A DNA stretch of 64,000 bases from Algoriphagus marinus (GCF_001936475.1 NZ_MSPQ01000001.1:682001-746000); one strand, 5' to 3'. Numbered from the stretch's first letter, positions 27,861 through 37,607 are shown. A program made the numbers and translations. The notes: a model not told the origin generated them from the letters alone.

Positions 27861-28096
27861 TCTTTTTCGTTTTATGTAGATTCTTTCAAAGTGTATTTTC
27901 AATACAAGATATGGGTTTTCCGATTTAATGGTCTGGGTAAAAGAGTGTCAAGAATTTAAAAAGTAGCAATTAACGGTTAGAATTTTTCTTCAAAACCAAA
28001 GGATGGTAAAGTTAATCTAGGCATCTATCATCAAAATAATCTAGTGCAGACTAAATTCAATTTTGGGTTTTTTAATTGACATAAATGCTTCTATTA

Positions 28097-29290
28097 TTAT
28101 TGTCCATTTGTATTATTTAAGAGTGTTGTTGGTTTAGGGACAGTTAAAAAGTAAAAAATTACAAATAGAGTTGCTATTCCTGTCATAATGAATGCTGTTG
28201 TTGCACCGAAATGAAACCAGATCAAGCCGGTCAGTGAACTTGCCAACATGGTACAAATACTTTGAAGCCCAGTAAATGTTCCAATAGCCGTCGCGATGTT
28301 TTTCTTTTCAGAAATATTTGAAATCCAAGCTTTTGAAACTCCCTCTGTCGCCGAAGCATAGATTGCATAAAGAAAAAACAGCCCGAAAAAGAAGTAAAGA
28401 TTCGTGTTGACGGACATGCCAAAATATACTAAAGCAAATACTGCAAGTCCGGCGATGAATATGGTTTTCAACCCTACTTTGTCAGCAAGAATACCAATTG
28501 GGAAAGCGAACAAGGCATAAATAAGATTGTAAAAAATATAAACTCCAATGACACTTGTGTCATCAAGTCCAGATTGCTTTGCCTGCAGCAAAAGGAAAAC
28601 ATCCGAACTGTTGAATAGAGTAAATATTAAAAGTCCGATAACGACTTTTCTATATTGAGGAGGACTTTCTTTCCAATAGTTTAGGAATGAAAAAAACGGA
28701 GTTTTGACTTTTATTTTTGACGCATTCACTTTTTTCTCCTTGAGATAAAATGAGGATAGAACCGCTAGCAATCCGGGAATAAATGCAATAAAAAATAGCG
28801 TCTTGTAATCTTCCGGATAGAAATACAAGTAAAGCAAAGCTAGAGAAGGCCCGATAGCAGCCCCAAGCGTGTCCATCGAACGATGGAACCCAAATATTTT
28901 TCCTTTGGTCTCAGGCGTAGCCTCATCTGAAAGAATCGCATCTCTTGCGCCAGTTCGAATCCCCTTGCCTAATCGGTCAATTGTTCGTGAAAAAAATATC
29001 CAAAGTGGGAATGTGAAAATTGCCATCATTGGTTTTGAGATGGCGCTAAATGCATAGCCTATTTGTACAAAAGGAACTCGCCTGCTTGAAGTGTCGGAAA
29101 GCTTGCCAAAATAGCCTTTGCTTAGCCCTGCTGTTGCTTCGGCTACACCTTCAAGAATTCCTATCAACACGATTGAAAACCCAATTGTCTTTAGGTAAAT
29201 AGGCATGATCGGATAGAGCATTTCACTTGCCGTGTCGGTAAGCAAACTGACTACCGATAAAACCCAAACTGTCCTTGTGATAGATTTCAA
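28097..29290 (-). CDS. MFS transporter
   Basis: The 397-residue protein has 12 predicted membrane helices and major-facilitator loop motifs (GYFGKLSDTSSRR, DRLGKGIRTGARDAIL). The latter marks the subfamily of MFS drug/metabolite transporters with the RxGxRDA signature. The start is a TTG at 29290; no suitable ATG is in frame near the first helix. It lies 36 bp after the hypothetical gene at 29327 and is probably cotranscribed. The substrate is unknown. Confidence 0.88.
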   Translation of the reverse strand: MKSITRTVWVLSVVSLLTDTASEMLYPIMPIYLKTIGFSIVLIGILEGVAEATAGLSKGYFGKLSDTSSRRVPFVQIGYAFSAISKPMMAIFTFPLWIFFSRTIDRLGKGIRTGARDAILSDEATPETKGKIFGFHRSMDTLGAAIGPSLALLYLYFYPEDYKTLFFIAFIPGLLAVLSSFYLKEKKVNASKIKVKTPFFSFLNYWKESPPQYRKVVIGLLIFTLFNSSDVFLLLQAKQSGLDDTSVIGVYIFYNLIYALFAFPIGILADKVGLKTIFIAGLAVFALVYFGMSVNTNLYFFFGLFFLYAIYASATEGVSKAWISNISEKKNIATAIGTFTGLQSICTMLASSLTGLIWFHFGATTAFIMTGIATLFVIFYFLTVPKPTTLLNNTNGQ

Positions 29291-29326
29291 TTTTTTATTT
29301 GGAGCTTGTATTGTTTCAGTGGAGGG

Positions 29327-29965
29327 TTATTTTTTGCTTTTTTCAAATTGCTCCCCGTTCCAAGTGAATAGAAAGCGATCGGTTTTTATCCATCCTTCTG
29401 CTTGATTTGTAAAGGGATTTACCAGGTATTCAATTGAACTCGCCTCGGCTGGAACTAAATTGTAGCTTGTATTCAAGTTTCTACTTGGTGTTTTTACGCT
29501 GTCTGGAAGATTATCTTTTAGAAATTGAAAAGCTTCGATGGTTTTTGGAAGACCTAAATTTTCGTTGAGTGTAAGCGATCTGTCTTGGTAGTCAAAAGTC
29601 AAAAGGGTATGCTGATCATATGCACTTCGAGTACCTCCAAATTTTGCATACACCACAGCAAGGGAACCATCAATCTTTTGAAATTTCCGGATTTCAATAA
29701 TTACAATTCCGCTTTGCCCTGATGGATAGCTATAGATCAGTTGAATAAAGTCCTTTTCAGAAGTATAGTCGCATTTCAATGATTCTCTTTCGTCTCCACC
29801 CGGAATTGCGTAAGTCCCATTTTGGATTAAAGAGTCTTTGGCTTCTAGATTCAGATCGATTGTATATTCTAATGGAATAGCTCTGAAAACGTCTTCTATG
29901 GTCTGTCCGAAGGCTATACTTTCTAAGGTAAAGAAGAAAAGTAAAGTCAGAAATTGTTTTTTCAT
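29327..29965 (-). CDS. Secreted hypothetical protein
   Basis: The 212-residue protein has a signal peptide (MKKQFLTLLFFFTLESIAFGQ) and a mature region resembling Bacteroidota DUF3256-type periplasmic proteins (IEDVFRAIPLEYTIDLN; SLTLNENLGLPKTIEAF). That assignment is tentative. It precedes the MFS gene on the same strand. Confidence 0.7.
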   Translation of the reverse strand: MKKQFLTLLFFFTLESIAFGQTIEDVFRAIPLEYTIDLNLEAKDSLIQNGTYAIPGGDERESLKCDYTSEKDFIQLIYSYPSGQSGIVIIEIRKFQKIDGSLAVVYAKFGGTRSAYDQHTLLTFDYQDRSLTLNENLGLPKTIEAFQFLKDNLPDSVKTPSRNLNTSYNLVPAEASSIEYLVNPFTNQAEGWIKTDRFLFTWNGEQFEKSKK

Positions 29966-30015
29966 TTTTAGATCACAAAATTATGACTTTCAGTTAGGAC
30001 AAGCTTTCCTCGCAG

Positions 30016-31509
30016 CTACTTCTTAAACTTCCCATAAATAGGGTTTCCCGGAAAAACATTTAAAACCGTCTCGCCTTTTCTCAAGACAAATGTCCCAGTG
30101 ACCAATACATATTCTATTCCTTCGGAAAAGGCCAAGCCTTCTTCAAAAGTAGCTTTGTCAATGACTGTGTCGGGATTAAAGATCGTGATATCGGCATCAG
30201 CTCCAACTTGAATTCTACCTTTGAAGCGCATCATTGGAGATAAGTCTTCCATGCGTTTGGCAGGAAGGAGTGTCATTTTTGCGATAGCGGTAGGAAGGTC
30301 TATCAGTTTTTCTTCGCGTACATATTGGCCCAGAACTTTCGAGTAAGTTCCCGCGGTGCGGGGATGGGCAAGCTTGGAGTAGCTGGATCCGTCCGAAGCG
30401 ATCATTACTCCAGGAGCTGCTATGCCAGTTTTGATCCATTCGGGTTTCATCAGGTGGATAATTACCGTACCGCCTGTTTTCTGGTAGACTTCAAAAGTCT
30501 CTTTTGTCAATCGTTCTCCAGTGGCTACCCATTGCAAGTCTCCATAACTTATTCCCAATCGATCCTGCCAACCATCGTTAAAAATAGCACTAGCCAAACC
30601 AGTAGAGGCAGCAGTATAGGGATACAATTCAGTGCTGATATCAAATCCTTTATCCTGAGCTGTTTGCACCATTTTTACCGATAAGCCGATTTGATCCAAA
30701 GACACAGAATTGATATGCACGATGTGTAGGGGAGCTCCGGTAAGTATGGCATCTGCAATGACTTCCTGAACAGAATAGACATTTGGGATACGCACATGAG
30801 TATATACCAGGGCCTTCATTTCTCCAGCCAACTCAAATACCCGATACATTTCTTCAGCCTTAGTATTGGGAAGGTATCCTATAGGAACTCCTATTCCCAA
30901 TCCTCCCTCTTCCAGGGATAACTTGATATTCTGATGCGTCAGGACTTCTTCTTCGGGGCTCAATTGCTCCAGATAAGATTGCGGCATAAGATCTCCAACC
31001 TTATCAATACTGGATTCCCAAGACGAAGCTTGGGAAGAGGCATCTTCAACAGCCTGCTTATATTTATCCATGGACCTAAAACGCTCATAGGGCCAATTGA
31101 CGCTGGCGCCATAATGGATCAGCGCCTTTGACTTTCGGGATTCGTACCACATGCCTAGATTCTCAACACCCCATTCCAAGTCAAGCGCTGTGGTGACTCC
31201 ATCGTGCAACTGGTATTCTTGCTCTACATTGGTACGACCGTGCACATGAAGATCTATAAATCCCGGTGCGACCACCAGACCAGATACATCGATGACCTCC
31301 TTTCCCCGCAGGGGTTCTGAACTGATTTCCGCAATTCGATTTTGAATGATTCCAACGTTTCTAACCGCATCCAATTTGGTCTCCGGGTCAATCACTCGAC
31401 CTCCTTTGAGGACGATATCATACTGGATGTTGGATTGTGCGAATGTCGCTTGGATGAGTTGAAGACAGAGTAAAAAGCTGCAAAAAAGGCTGAGGGATTT
31501 GCTTATCAT
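30016..31509 (-). CDS. Secreted N-acyl-D-amino-acid deacylase-like amidohydrolase
   Basis: The 497-residue metal-dependent hydrolase starts at the ATG at 31509, giving a signal peptide ending ATFAQ; the longer frame starts with TTG. It has the HxH metal motif in FIDLHVHGRTN and further ligand regions (YTHVRIPN, HIVHINS). The catalytic-aspartate region is IASDGSS, followed by HPRTAGTYSKVL, typical of D-aminoacylase/dihydroorotase-type family members. It would remove acyl groups from N-acyl-D-amino acids or open cyclic amides in the periplasm. It lies 47 bp after the PQQ-type gene in the same direction. Confidence 0.85.
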   Translation of the reverse strand: MISKSLSLFCSFLLCLQLIQATFAQSNIQYDIVLKGGRVIDPETKLDAVRNVGIIQNRIAEISSEPLRGKEVIDVSGLVVAPGFIDLHVHGRTNVEQEYQLHDGVTTALDLEWGVENLGMWYESRKSKALIHYGASVNWPYERFRSMDKYKQAVEDASSQASSWESSIDKVGDLMPQSYLEQLSPEEEVLTHQNIKLSLEEGGLGIGVPIGYLPNTKAEEMYRVFELAGEMKALVYTHVRIPNVYSVQEVIADAILTGAPLHIVHINSVSLDQIGLSVKMVQTAQDKGFDISTELYPYTAASTGLASAIFNDGWQDRLGISYGDLQWVATGERLTKETFEVYQKTGGTVIIHLMKPEWIKTGIAAPGVMIASDGSSYSKLAHPRTAGTYSKVLGQYVREEKLIDLPTAIAKMTLLPAKRMEDLSPMMRFKGRIQVGADADITIFNPDTVIDKATFEEGLAFSEGIEYVLVTGTFVLRKGETVLNVFPGNPIYGKFKK

Positions 31510-31556
31510 AGATTGTTTTTTGGGGAAATAAGGGCTAAAGAATATCCCTGTTTCTA

Positions 31557-33440
31557 TCAATTATTTTTCACTTTAAAAGCCATCAGCATATTTCCTGGCA
31601 TTTGCCCAAACATCCCATAGCCGGAATTGACATACAGCATACCATCTGCCACGACAGGTGATGGGCCATCAATCGATCCACCTTTGCCTTTTTGTCCATT
31701 TACGGTTTCATATTCTCTGACAGTATCATACTCCCATAAGACAGATCCATCCTTGGTCGAATAAGCCCGAACAAATCCATTGAGGTCACCTTCGAAGACG
31801 ATTCCAGGAATGACAGTCGGCGCAGCAGAATTGGATTGCTGACAGTTTTCACGGGTAGCTGGGTCGCAGGGTGGAGGGGAGACACTCCATACTTTTTCAC
31901 CGGTTTGCAAATCCAGCGCATAGATCCCTGGTGAAGGAGCAATTGTCTCGTCACTAGGATCTAAAGCATAGACATTGTCTGAATTTGCAGCGTAGACTAG
32001 CTCGCCGTCGGTTGCCAGTCCCCAGTGAATGCCACCTAATGCGCCACCTTTTCCAATTCGGGTTTGCCAAATCACTTCTCCTGTCTCAGGTATCAGTGCA
32101 TGGACGACTCCAGATTTTTGTCCTACAACCAAGATGTCTCTTTTGTTGACTTGATCATAAACCAAAATAGGAGCCATTCCGAAATCCACATCAGGGCCAG
32201 TTGGCGTGGGACAGTTAGGATTATCAGGACATCCCATATTCCAGGTGTCATTTTTAGAGGCCTGCCAATTCCATTTTAATTCTCCTGTTTTCAGATCCAG
32301 TGCCTGAATCGCATCACTGGTATTGGTAGCTGGAGCGGTATAGTTTTCACCTGTTCCAATAAATAACAATCCTCTTTTCGCATCCACAGTAGGACTTGCC
32401 CAAACTGGAGCTCCTGAAGGGCCATAGATTGAACCTCCATTTTCCTTTTTCCCGGAAATCTTGGCTTCCTCAGTGATTACTCTATGCTTCCAGATTTCAA
32501 CTCCGGTTTTAGCATTCAGTGCGGTGACTCCACCCGAGGAGTTACAGCATTCATAGTTCGAATCTTGAGTGGAGACTATTTCGAAGGAAGTAATAGGAAT
32601 GTAAACGATATCATCATAAACCACCACAGAGCCAGTGACCGAAGAAAGCGGGTGATGGCCGGCTCTTTTTTTCCAGTTTAATTCCCCTGTACGGATGTCA
32701 ATGGAATAAACATTAGTCGCATAGTCAGCAAAGTATGCGGTTAGGGATTCTCCTGAAGCGGTATAGAAAATCGCTCCTCGGATTGCAGCATCAGCCTGAA
32801 ACATCCATCCGATTTGGCCAGTATGTCGATTTAGGGCATATACTTCTCCAAACTGACTTCCTACGATCATCCAGTCTCCGATGATGGCAGGTTTGCTTCT
32901 AACTACGGTGGAGTTTGGAAAAGCAAAACTCCATTCTAGCTCCAGAGAAGATACGTTTTCGGGAGTGATTCCTGCCTGAGCTGTGGAGCGAAACCCAGTT
33001 CCTTCCATATTTCCACCCCAACCGGTATAGTTAAAATCAGCATTTATATCCTCCTCTGAAATATCGAAGGTAGTGTAAGCGGATTCTGGAATTATGACCT
33101 TTATTAATTTCTTGTTGGTGAGGTATTGTGCGACTGCCTCTCGCTCATCAGTACTTAAGGGCTCTGCCTGAACTCGCATTTTTCCCATGTTCAGGGCCGC
33201 TAAGATCGCATGAGGAGACATTCCGGCTAAAAGTCCTTTTGCTGGAGCCAGGGTGGTATTTCCATCTGCATGACAAGCAGCGCAGACGGTAGTATAGGTC
33301 TGTTCTCCAAGTTTTAACACTTCTTCTGAGATAGGAGCGTCAGATGCGGCGGATACGTTTTCAGAGGTGTTATCGGTGGGCTTTTGGCAGGAGGCGATTA
33401 GTAAAAAAGCCAGGACTATAAAAATTGAAAATTTTGACAT
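31557..33440 (-). CDS. PQQ-type beta-propeller dehydrogenase with N-terminal cytochrome c
   Basis: The 627-residue lipoprotein (signal ending LLIASC; ATG at 33440 chosen) carries an N-terminal cytochrome c domain with heme motif CAACH at 53-57. A quinoprotein-like eight-bladed propeller follows, with tryptophan-docking repeats such as ALNRHTGQIGW and ALDLKTGELKW. This heme-first order is that of polyvinyl-alcohol dehydrogenase, in contrast to the heme-last enzyme at 50400. The likely role is periplasmic oxidation of an alcohol with electrons passed to the heme. Confidence 0.85.
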   Translation of the reverse strand: MSKFSIFIVLAFLLIASCQKPTDNTSENVSAASDAPISEEVLKLGEQTYTTVCAACHADGNTTLAPAKGLLAGMSPHAILAALNMGKMRVQAEPLSTDEREAVAQYLTNKKLIKVIIPESAYTTFDISEEDINADFNYTGWGGNMEGTGFRSTAQAGITPENVSSLELEWSFAFPNSTVVRSKPAIIGDWMIVGSQFGEVYALNRHTGQIGWMFQADAAIRGAIFYTASGESLTAYFADYATNVYSIDIRTGELNWKKRAGHHPLSSVTGSVVVYDDIVYIPITSFEIVSTQDSNYECCNSSGGVTALNAKTGVEIWKHRVITEEAKISGKKENGGSIYGPSGAPVWASPTVDAKRGLLFIGTGENYTAPATNTSDAIQALDLKTGELKWNWQASKNDTWNMGCPDNPNCPTPTGPDVDFGMAPILVYDQVNKRDILVVGQKSGVVHALIPETGEVIWQTRIGKGGALGGIHWGLATDGELVYAANSDNVYALDPSDETIAPSPGIYALDLQTGEKVWSVSPPPCDPATRENCQQSNSAAPTVIPGIVFEGDLNGFVRAYSTKDGSVLWEYDTVREYETVNGQKGKGGSIDGPSPVVADGMLYVNSGYGMFGQMPGNMLMAFKVKNN

Positions 33441-33716
33441 GGAAGTAGGATTTAAAGAAGTTTGGGAAGTTGATAAAAAAAGCTTATCCAATATAACCGA
33501 TTGATTTATAGAAAAAAAGTTAGAAAGAAGTATGATTCCGAGTGAGGTGCTCTTGAAATAGTTCAAAAAATGGAATTATAAAGATTAAGCAGGAGTAATT
33601 ATCAGGAAGTATAAATTGATTATATCCAAGTTTGGATCTTTTAGATCCAAGGTTGAATCTTTTGAGGTGGGGGTGAGGAGTCGGAAGTGAAGGTGGGTTC
33701 AGGAAATTACATTTTC

Positions 33717-34370
33717 TTAGGAGGTATAGATGCAAATTGTCCAGACGAGGTAAAACCAAAGAAAACTCCAATAAGTAATCGGGTGAATTCTGCGAAGCGT
33801 GACCCAATCATACACAAAAAAGGAAATGAATAAGCCATTCCAAACCAGGATGATAAATAGGTCAGGATTGAAAAGATCTAGACCAAACTGAATTCGCCCA
33901 CTGGCCCGATCTAATATAGGAATCAAGGGAAACAAAGTGCCGAGATACAGGTAACGTTTATGCCTGACTGGATTATTGCGATTTAAATAGCCTAGTAAGA
34001 CCATGATCGAAAAGGAAGGCAAAAAGAATCTACTTGCTTTTACAAAATCCGACATGTTATCCCAGCCATCATAAGTTTCAATAAAAATATAAAGCGTGCT
34101 TAGCGTAACCCCAATAGCAGCCCCCATTCCGAGCATCCCTAGTTTTCTATGGGCTTTGAAATCGCCTTTCCGGATAAAATTTGACTGGATAACCAGAATT
34201 ATAAACCAAACAAACCAAAATAGCCCATGAATGACAAATTTTGGATCACTGTTGCTTTTTTGGCAGATATTTGTAAACAGATTATCAGAAAATCCAATAA
34301 TAGATAGGATGAGTAAAACCAGGCTCGTGGCGAGGAAATAATTCTTTTTCATAGACTTTACAAAAAGCAT
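33717..34370 (-). CDS. Six-helix membrane protein of unknown function
   Basis: The 217-residue protein has about six hydrophobic segments and a loop RKGDFKAHRKLGMLGMG that recalls DUF2306-like or heme-protein-related membrane families. ATG codons at 34370 and 34352 are both possible starts. No partner gene is obvious, and the function is unassigned. Confidence 0.7.
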   Translation of the reverse strand: MLFVKSMKKNYFLATSLVLLILSIIGFSDNLFTNICQKSNSDPKFVIHGLFWFVWFIILVIQSNFIRKGDFKAHRKLGMLGMGAAIGVTLSTLYIFIETYDGWDNMSDFVKASRFFLPSFSIMVLLGYLNRNNPVRHKRYLYLGTLFPLIPILDRASGRIQFGLDLFNPDLFIILVWNGLFISFFVYDWVTLRRIHPITYWSFLWFYLVWTICIYTS

Positions 34371-34538
34371 ACAAACTACCTAGGAATCTATTTTTTGAAT
34401 TGTCGAAGTCACTGAAATATAGCTATTTAATTGGCTTTTTTTTTCACGACTATTCTGAAAAAGTTGAATACCTTCTGTACTTAGTTGGGATTAAATCTCG
34501 CTGAGAAGAGAATTGCCAATTAACATTTGGCAAGCTAG

Positions 34539-35621
34539 TTATTTATCACCTGTACTTTCCTTTTTTATTGGAAGCTGGTAGAAAAAGTTGGAACCTTGGT
34601 TTTTGGAACTTTTTACGGCAATCTGACCATGGTGTAGGCTAATTATCTGCTTTGAAATGGCGAGGCCTAAACCTGTACTTTCTTCTCCTTCTGTTGGACG
34701 AGAACTTGTTTTTTGAAAATAGTTGAACAGACTTTTTTGCTCTGATTCAGTAATTCCAATTCCATTATCAATTACCTCCGTTAAAAGTTGGTTGCTAGTT
34801 GGCATGGAGATTTTGACCAGTATTTCGGTATTTCGATTCGAGTATTTGATCGCATTTGATAACAAGTTTCCTATTACTTCGCTTAAATAATGCTCATCAA
34901 AATCAGCCAACAGATCATCTTTTTCTGATTGAAGTGAAATCTGAATGTCTTTATTCTTCGCTAAAAGCTGATTTAAGTAAATCTGGTTTTTGATAAATAA
35001 AATATAATCTTGCGCCTTAAAATTTAAAACTAGTTTTCCTGCCTCTATCTTTGAAACATCCAGTAGATTTTCAAGAATAGTAATGCTATTACTACTTGTT
35101 TTTTTTATAATATCCAGAACTTCAGTGATTTCAGGATTTAAATCGTCTTTATGGTCCTCAATTAAAATATCTGTAAATGATTTAATGATCCCAAGAGGAC
35201 CTCGTATATCATGTGCAGCTATACCAATGAATTTGTTTTTTTCTTCATTCAGTGATTTCAAATTGGTATTTAATGTTTTAAGTTTCTTTTCTTTCTTCTT
35301 GAGATAGAGTATGAGTAAGCCAATGGAAATGAACATGGAAAGACGTACTCCTGCATTCCAAATTGGAAAGAAAAGCATTGAGTAATCTCTACTCAAGTAT
35401 TCGGCGAAAAACCATAAAATAGAAGCTACGAAAGAACTGAAAATAATAGCGTATGCTTTGGTGTTAGGAGCTAAGGATAAAGCAGCTATGGGCAAGAGAT
35501 AGAAGAAGGCAAAAGAAAATTCTGCTCCGGTTAAATAATCCAGATATCCAATAAAGCCAATAGTTAAAATCGCAATCAGAAGCGTAATAAATCTATTTCT
35601 AATTTTTCCAATAATCTTCAT
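34539..35621 (-). CDS. Membrane sensor histidine kinase
   Basis: The 360-residue protein has about four N-terminal membrane helices (to about residue 107), a short coiled coil, and a HisKA domain with the phosphoacceptor in AAHDIRGP (His137). The ATPase domain has the N box (GNLLSNAIKYS), G1 (DNGIG) and G2 (STGLGLAI). No response regulator is adjacent, so it is an orphan kinase. Confidence 0.92.
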   Translation of the reverse strand: MKIIGKIRNRFITLLIAILTIGFIGYLDYLTGAEFSFAFFYLLPIAALSLAPNTKAYAIIFSSFVASILWFFAEYLSRDYSMLFFPIWNAGVRLSMFISIGLLILYLKKKEKKLKTLNTNLKSLNEEKNKFIGIAAHDIRGPLGIIKSFTDILIEDHKDDLNPEITEVLDIIKKTSSNSITILENLLDVSKIEAGKLVLNFKAQDYILFIKNQIYLNQLLAKNKDIQISLQSEKDDLLADFDEHYLSEVIGNLLSNAIKYSNRNTEILVKISMPTSNQLLTEVIDNGIGITESEQKSLFNYFQKTSSRPTEGEESTGLGLAISKQIISLHHGQIAVKSSKNQGSNFFYQLPIKKESTGDK

Positions 35622-35846
35622 TGCACCTATGTTTTTCTAAAAGCCTCAGATTGAAAGGATTTGTTTTACCGGGTTATGTAAAACTATACAGGGCTTTTTT
35701 TAAATCGCGTAGCCTGATTTTGTTCAACAGGCTATTTGTCTTCGTTTTATATTTCCGAATATCTCCTTGATAACTTCCAAAAGCAATGTTTATTTTGATT
35801 TTCAGCAATAAATGGCCTCTCTGCCAAATTGGATGGGAATGCCATT

Positions 35847-36212
35847 TTAACCTACCCTCAAGATCTTGTCCATCTTTTTCCCTTTTGCTAATTCATCCAC
35901 TAATTTGTCTAAATACCTGACTTTCTGGGAGAGTGGATTTTCGATTTCTTCGACCCGGTACCCGCAGATCAGTCCCTTGATTAAGGGAGCATTTGGATGT
36001 AGGCGAGCTTGATCAAAAAACTGGGCAAAAGTGGTTTTTTTCTGAATCTGTTCCTGTATTTCTTGCTCGGAATATCCGGTCAGCCAAGAAATTATTTGGT
36101 GTAATTCCTCTTTCGTTTTTCCTTTTCGTTCCACCTTATTTACATAGTGAGGATAGACCGTTGCAAAGGTCATTTTCGCAATTCTTTCGTCTGTGGATAC
36201 TGAATTTTTCAT
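35847..36212 (-). CDS. DUF2200-domain protein
   Basis: The 121-residue cytoplasmic protein has the DUF2200 pattern: RIAKMTFATVYPHYVNKVERKG, ISWLTGYS, LIKGLICGYRVEEIE and RYLDKLVDELAKGKKMDKILR. The fold is helical and the function unknown. Its ATG overlaps the stop of the upstream cyclotransferase-like gene by 4 bp. Confidence 0.9.
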   Translation of the reverse strand: MKNSVSTDERIAKMTFATVYPHYVNKVERKGKTKEELHQIISWLTGYSEQEIQEQIQKKTTFAQFFDQARLHPNAPLIKGLICGYRVEEIENPLSQKVRYLDKLVDELAKGKKMDKILRVG

Positions 36213-36946
36213 GATGGAGTTTTGAATTTTGAGCGTAATTCCTCCAGTTTATCCAGTGGAGGATCGATCCAAGGGATATTTATACTTTCCCGAATGATCC
36301 GCTGGTCGACAGGTTCAGTGCTCATTCGGTATTCTTCCTCGAATTCCTTTCCCCAATAGTCAAAGGCATCCAGGATAATATCCATATAACTTTGCTCGAT
36401 GATGTTTTCGGTGGAGTCGGCACTCGGATCTTTGGTGAATTCCGGAAGGGCCTTGTATGCGAAAACCGGACCTCCTTCCACTATATAATCGCTAATCAAA
36501 TCGGTCACTTCAAATCGTTCATATCCTAGTTCCCAGTCATCATAGGAGGGAAGATCTGCAAATGGAACAATATATAAGACACCGTTAATTACTGAGTTTG
36601 AATCCTCACGGATATTGAGGTAATGGATGTTTTGAGGTATAATAGTGTCTCCTTCCACCAAAATAGAAGCATGGTAATATTGCCCGTCCGAAGTAAAGGC
36701 AGGTAGGGTGGAGGGCCAAATAAAACTCCAGGATCTTTTATAGCCTTTGAGATGTGCCGAAAGAAATGGCCCATCATATTTACCTGCTAAAAGCCCTGTT
36801 TCAATCAGTTTTTTGGACATCAAGGAGCCATAGCCGAACATTCCCACATGTCCTTCCGGAATGATAAAGGTTTTTTTAGGTTCCTGACAACTGCCCACTA
36901 TAAGTAGCATTAGGAAAGAGAAAATTAAATAAATGAGTTTTTTCAT
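36209..36946 (-). CDS. Gamma-glutamylcyclotransferase-like lipoprotein
   Basis: The 245-residue protein carries a lipoprotein signal (lipobox IVGSC, Cys20) and a GGCT-like fold with the glycine-rich substrate loop MFGYGSLM and strands NGVLYIVP and WELGYERFEV. GGCT enzymes release 5-oxoproline from gamma-glutamyl peptides. An envelope-anchored version is unusual, since most are cytosolic. It is coupled to the DUF2200 gene by an ATGA overlap. Confidence 0.8.
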   Translation of the reverse strand: MKKLIYLIFSFLMLLIVGSCQEPKKTFIIPEGHVGMFGYGSLMSKKLIETGLLAGKYDGPFLSAHLKGYKRSWSFIWPSTLPAFTSDGQYYHASILVEGDTIIPQNIHYLNIREDSNSVINGVLYIVPFADLPSYDDWELGYERFEVTDLISDYIVEGGPVFAYKALPEFTKDPSADSTENIIEQSYMDIILDAFDYWGKEFEEEYRMSTEPVDQRIIRESINIPWIDPPLDKLEELRSKFKTPS

Positions 36947-36957
36947 GGATGTACTAT

Positions 36958-37033
36958 CTACTCTTCTGGTCTAAGTTTTTTCAGTCGCTTGATTTCCGCC
37001 TCGATAGTTTCTTTTAATTCAGCTATTACTTTG
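36958..37033 (-). pseudogene. C-terminal remnant of an unidentified gene
   Basis: A reading frame ending at a TAG (36958-36960) encodes a charged helical tail, KVIAELKETIEAEIKRLKKL followed by RPEE. It has no start and runs out of frame directly into the 139-bp dehydrogenase copy. It is probably the surviving end of a gene that the rearrangement interrupted. Confidence 0.4.
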
Positions 37034-37164
37034 AAGCCCCCATTTGTGCCTTGACTGCATCAGCTGTGCCTTGGATAAATGCTTGAATTTTGGTCACTTC
37101 ATCTTCAGTCAGTTTCCCCGAAAAATTCGGCATTCCCAGTTCCTTCAGTGCGTCTGTCAAGACA
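37026..37164 (-). pseudogene. Orphan 3' end of the quinohemoprotein dehydrogenase gene
   Basis: This 139-bp stretch is about 96% identical to 50400-50538 and in the same orientation, including the stop codon. It encodes only the last ~46 residues of the cytochrome c domain, including the axial-Met segment GMPNF, but not the CxxCH heme site. It is fused to unrelated upstream sequence at 37165. It forms one boundary of the 13.4-kb block. Confidence 0.85.
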
Positions 37165-37305
37165 TAAAGTGTAAGCCACATCTTCTGGGTCTTTAAGACT
37201 AAGTTTCTTCTTTGTTGTGGTACTATCTGATTGGGCATTTGAATAGCCTGTTATCATCATTAAACAAAAGAATAGACACACATAGGAAGACCGTGAGAAA
37301 AACAT
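37165..37305 (-). pseudogene. N-terminal fragment of an outer-membrane protein gene
   Basis: From an ATG at 37305 the frame gives a signal peptide (ending TGYSNAQ), a short linker and KKLSLKDPED, then hits the junction and continues out of frame into the dehydrogenase end. The DPED segment after the signal resembles the start of Bacteroidota BamA/surface-antigen-like barrel proteins. The rest of the gene is absent from the window. Confidence 0.55.
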
Positions 37306-37339
37306 TGCTGGGGAAGTAGAATAAATGGGATTCTTTTGT

Positions 37340-37558
37340 TTAGAATATGTACTTGGCCATAAACTGTAAACGAGTTCCAACGCCAGATGAACCGTCTCCA
37401 TTTTCGCGATAGAGCATCATGAATTCCCCTCCCGTATTTACTACTTTTAATGATAATCTCTATTGTTTTCAACGTGCAGCCTGGATACCAGGCTTGAGCC
37501 TTCACTACCATTGGCGTCAATACTAAACAAGTAATATTATTAGTAAAGCTTGTTTCAT
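37340..37558 (-). pseudogene. Collapsed porin gene remnant
   Basis: A start codon and signal-like MKQALLIILLV (from 37558) is followed at once by a stop. Frame-shifted pieces downstream (SIDANGSEGSSLVSRLHVEN, then VVNTGGEFMMLYRENGDGSS and GVGTRLQFMAKYIF) look like the last strands of a porin ending in phenylalanine. Most of the gene is deleted and at least two frame changes are present. Confidence 0.55.
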
Positions 37559-37607
37559 AGAATTACTTCTAAACGAGCACAATTTTATCAGATTTTGATC
37601 CGAGCTC

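Noticed and set aside
33520..33807. Minus-strand 95-residue open frame
   Set aside because: It overlaps the end of the six-helix membrane protein in another frame and its composition (Pro/Leu/His/Ser-rich) looks non-coding.
37026..37238. Stand-alone small cytochrome c gene
   Set aside because: The frame lacks a CxxCH heme site and is a copy of the dehydrogenase 3' end joined to unrelated upstream bases.
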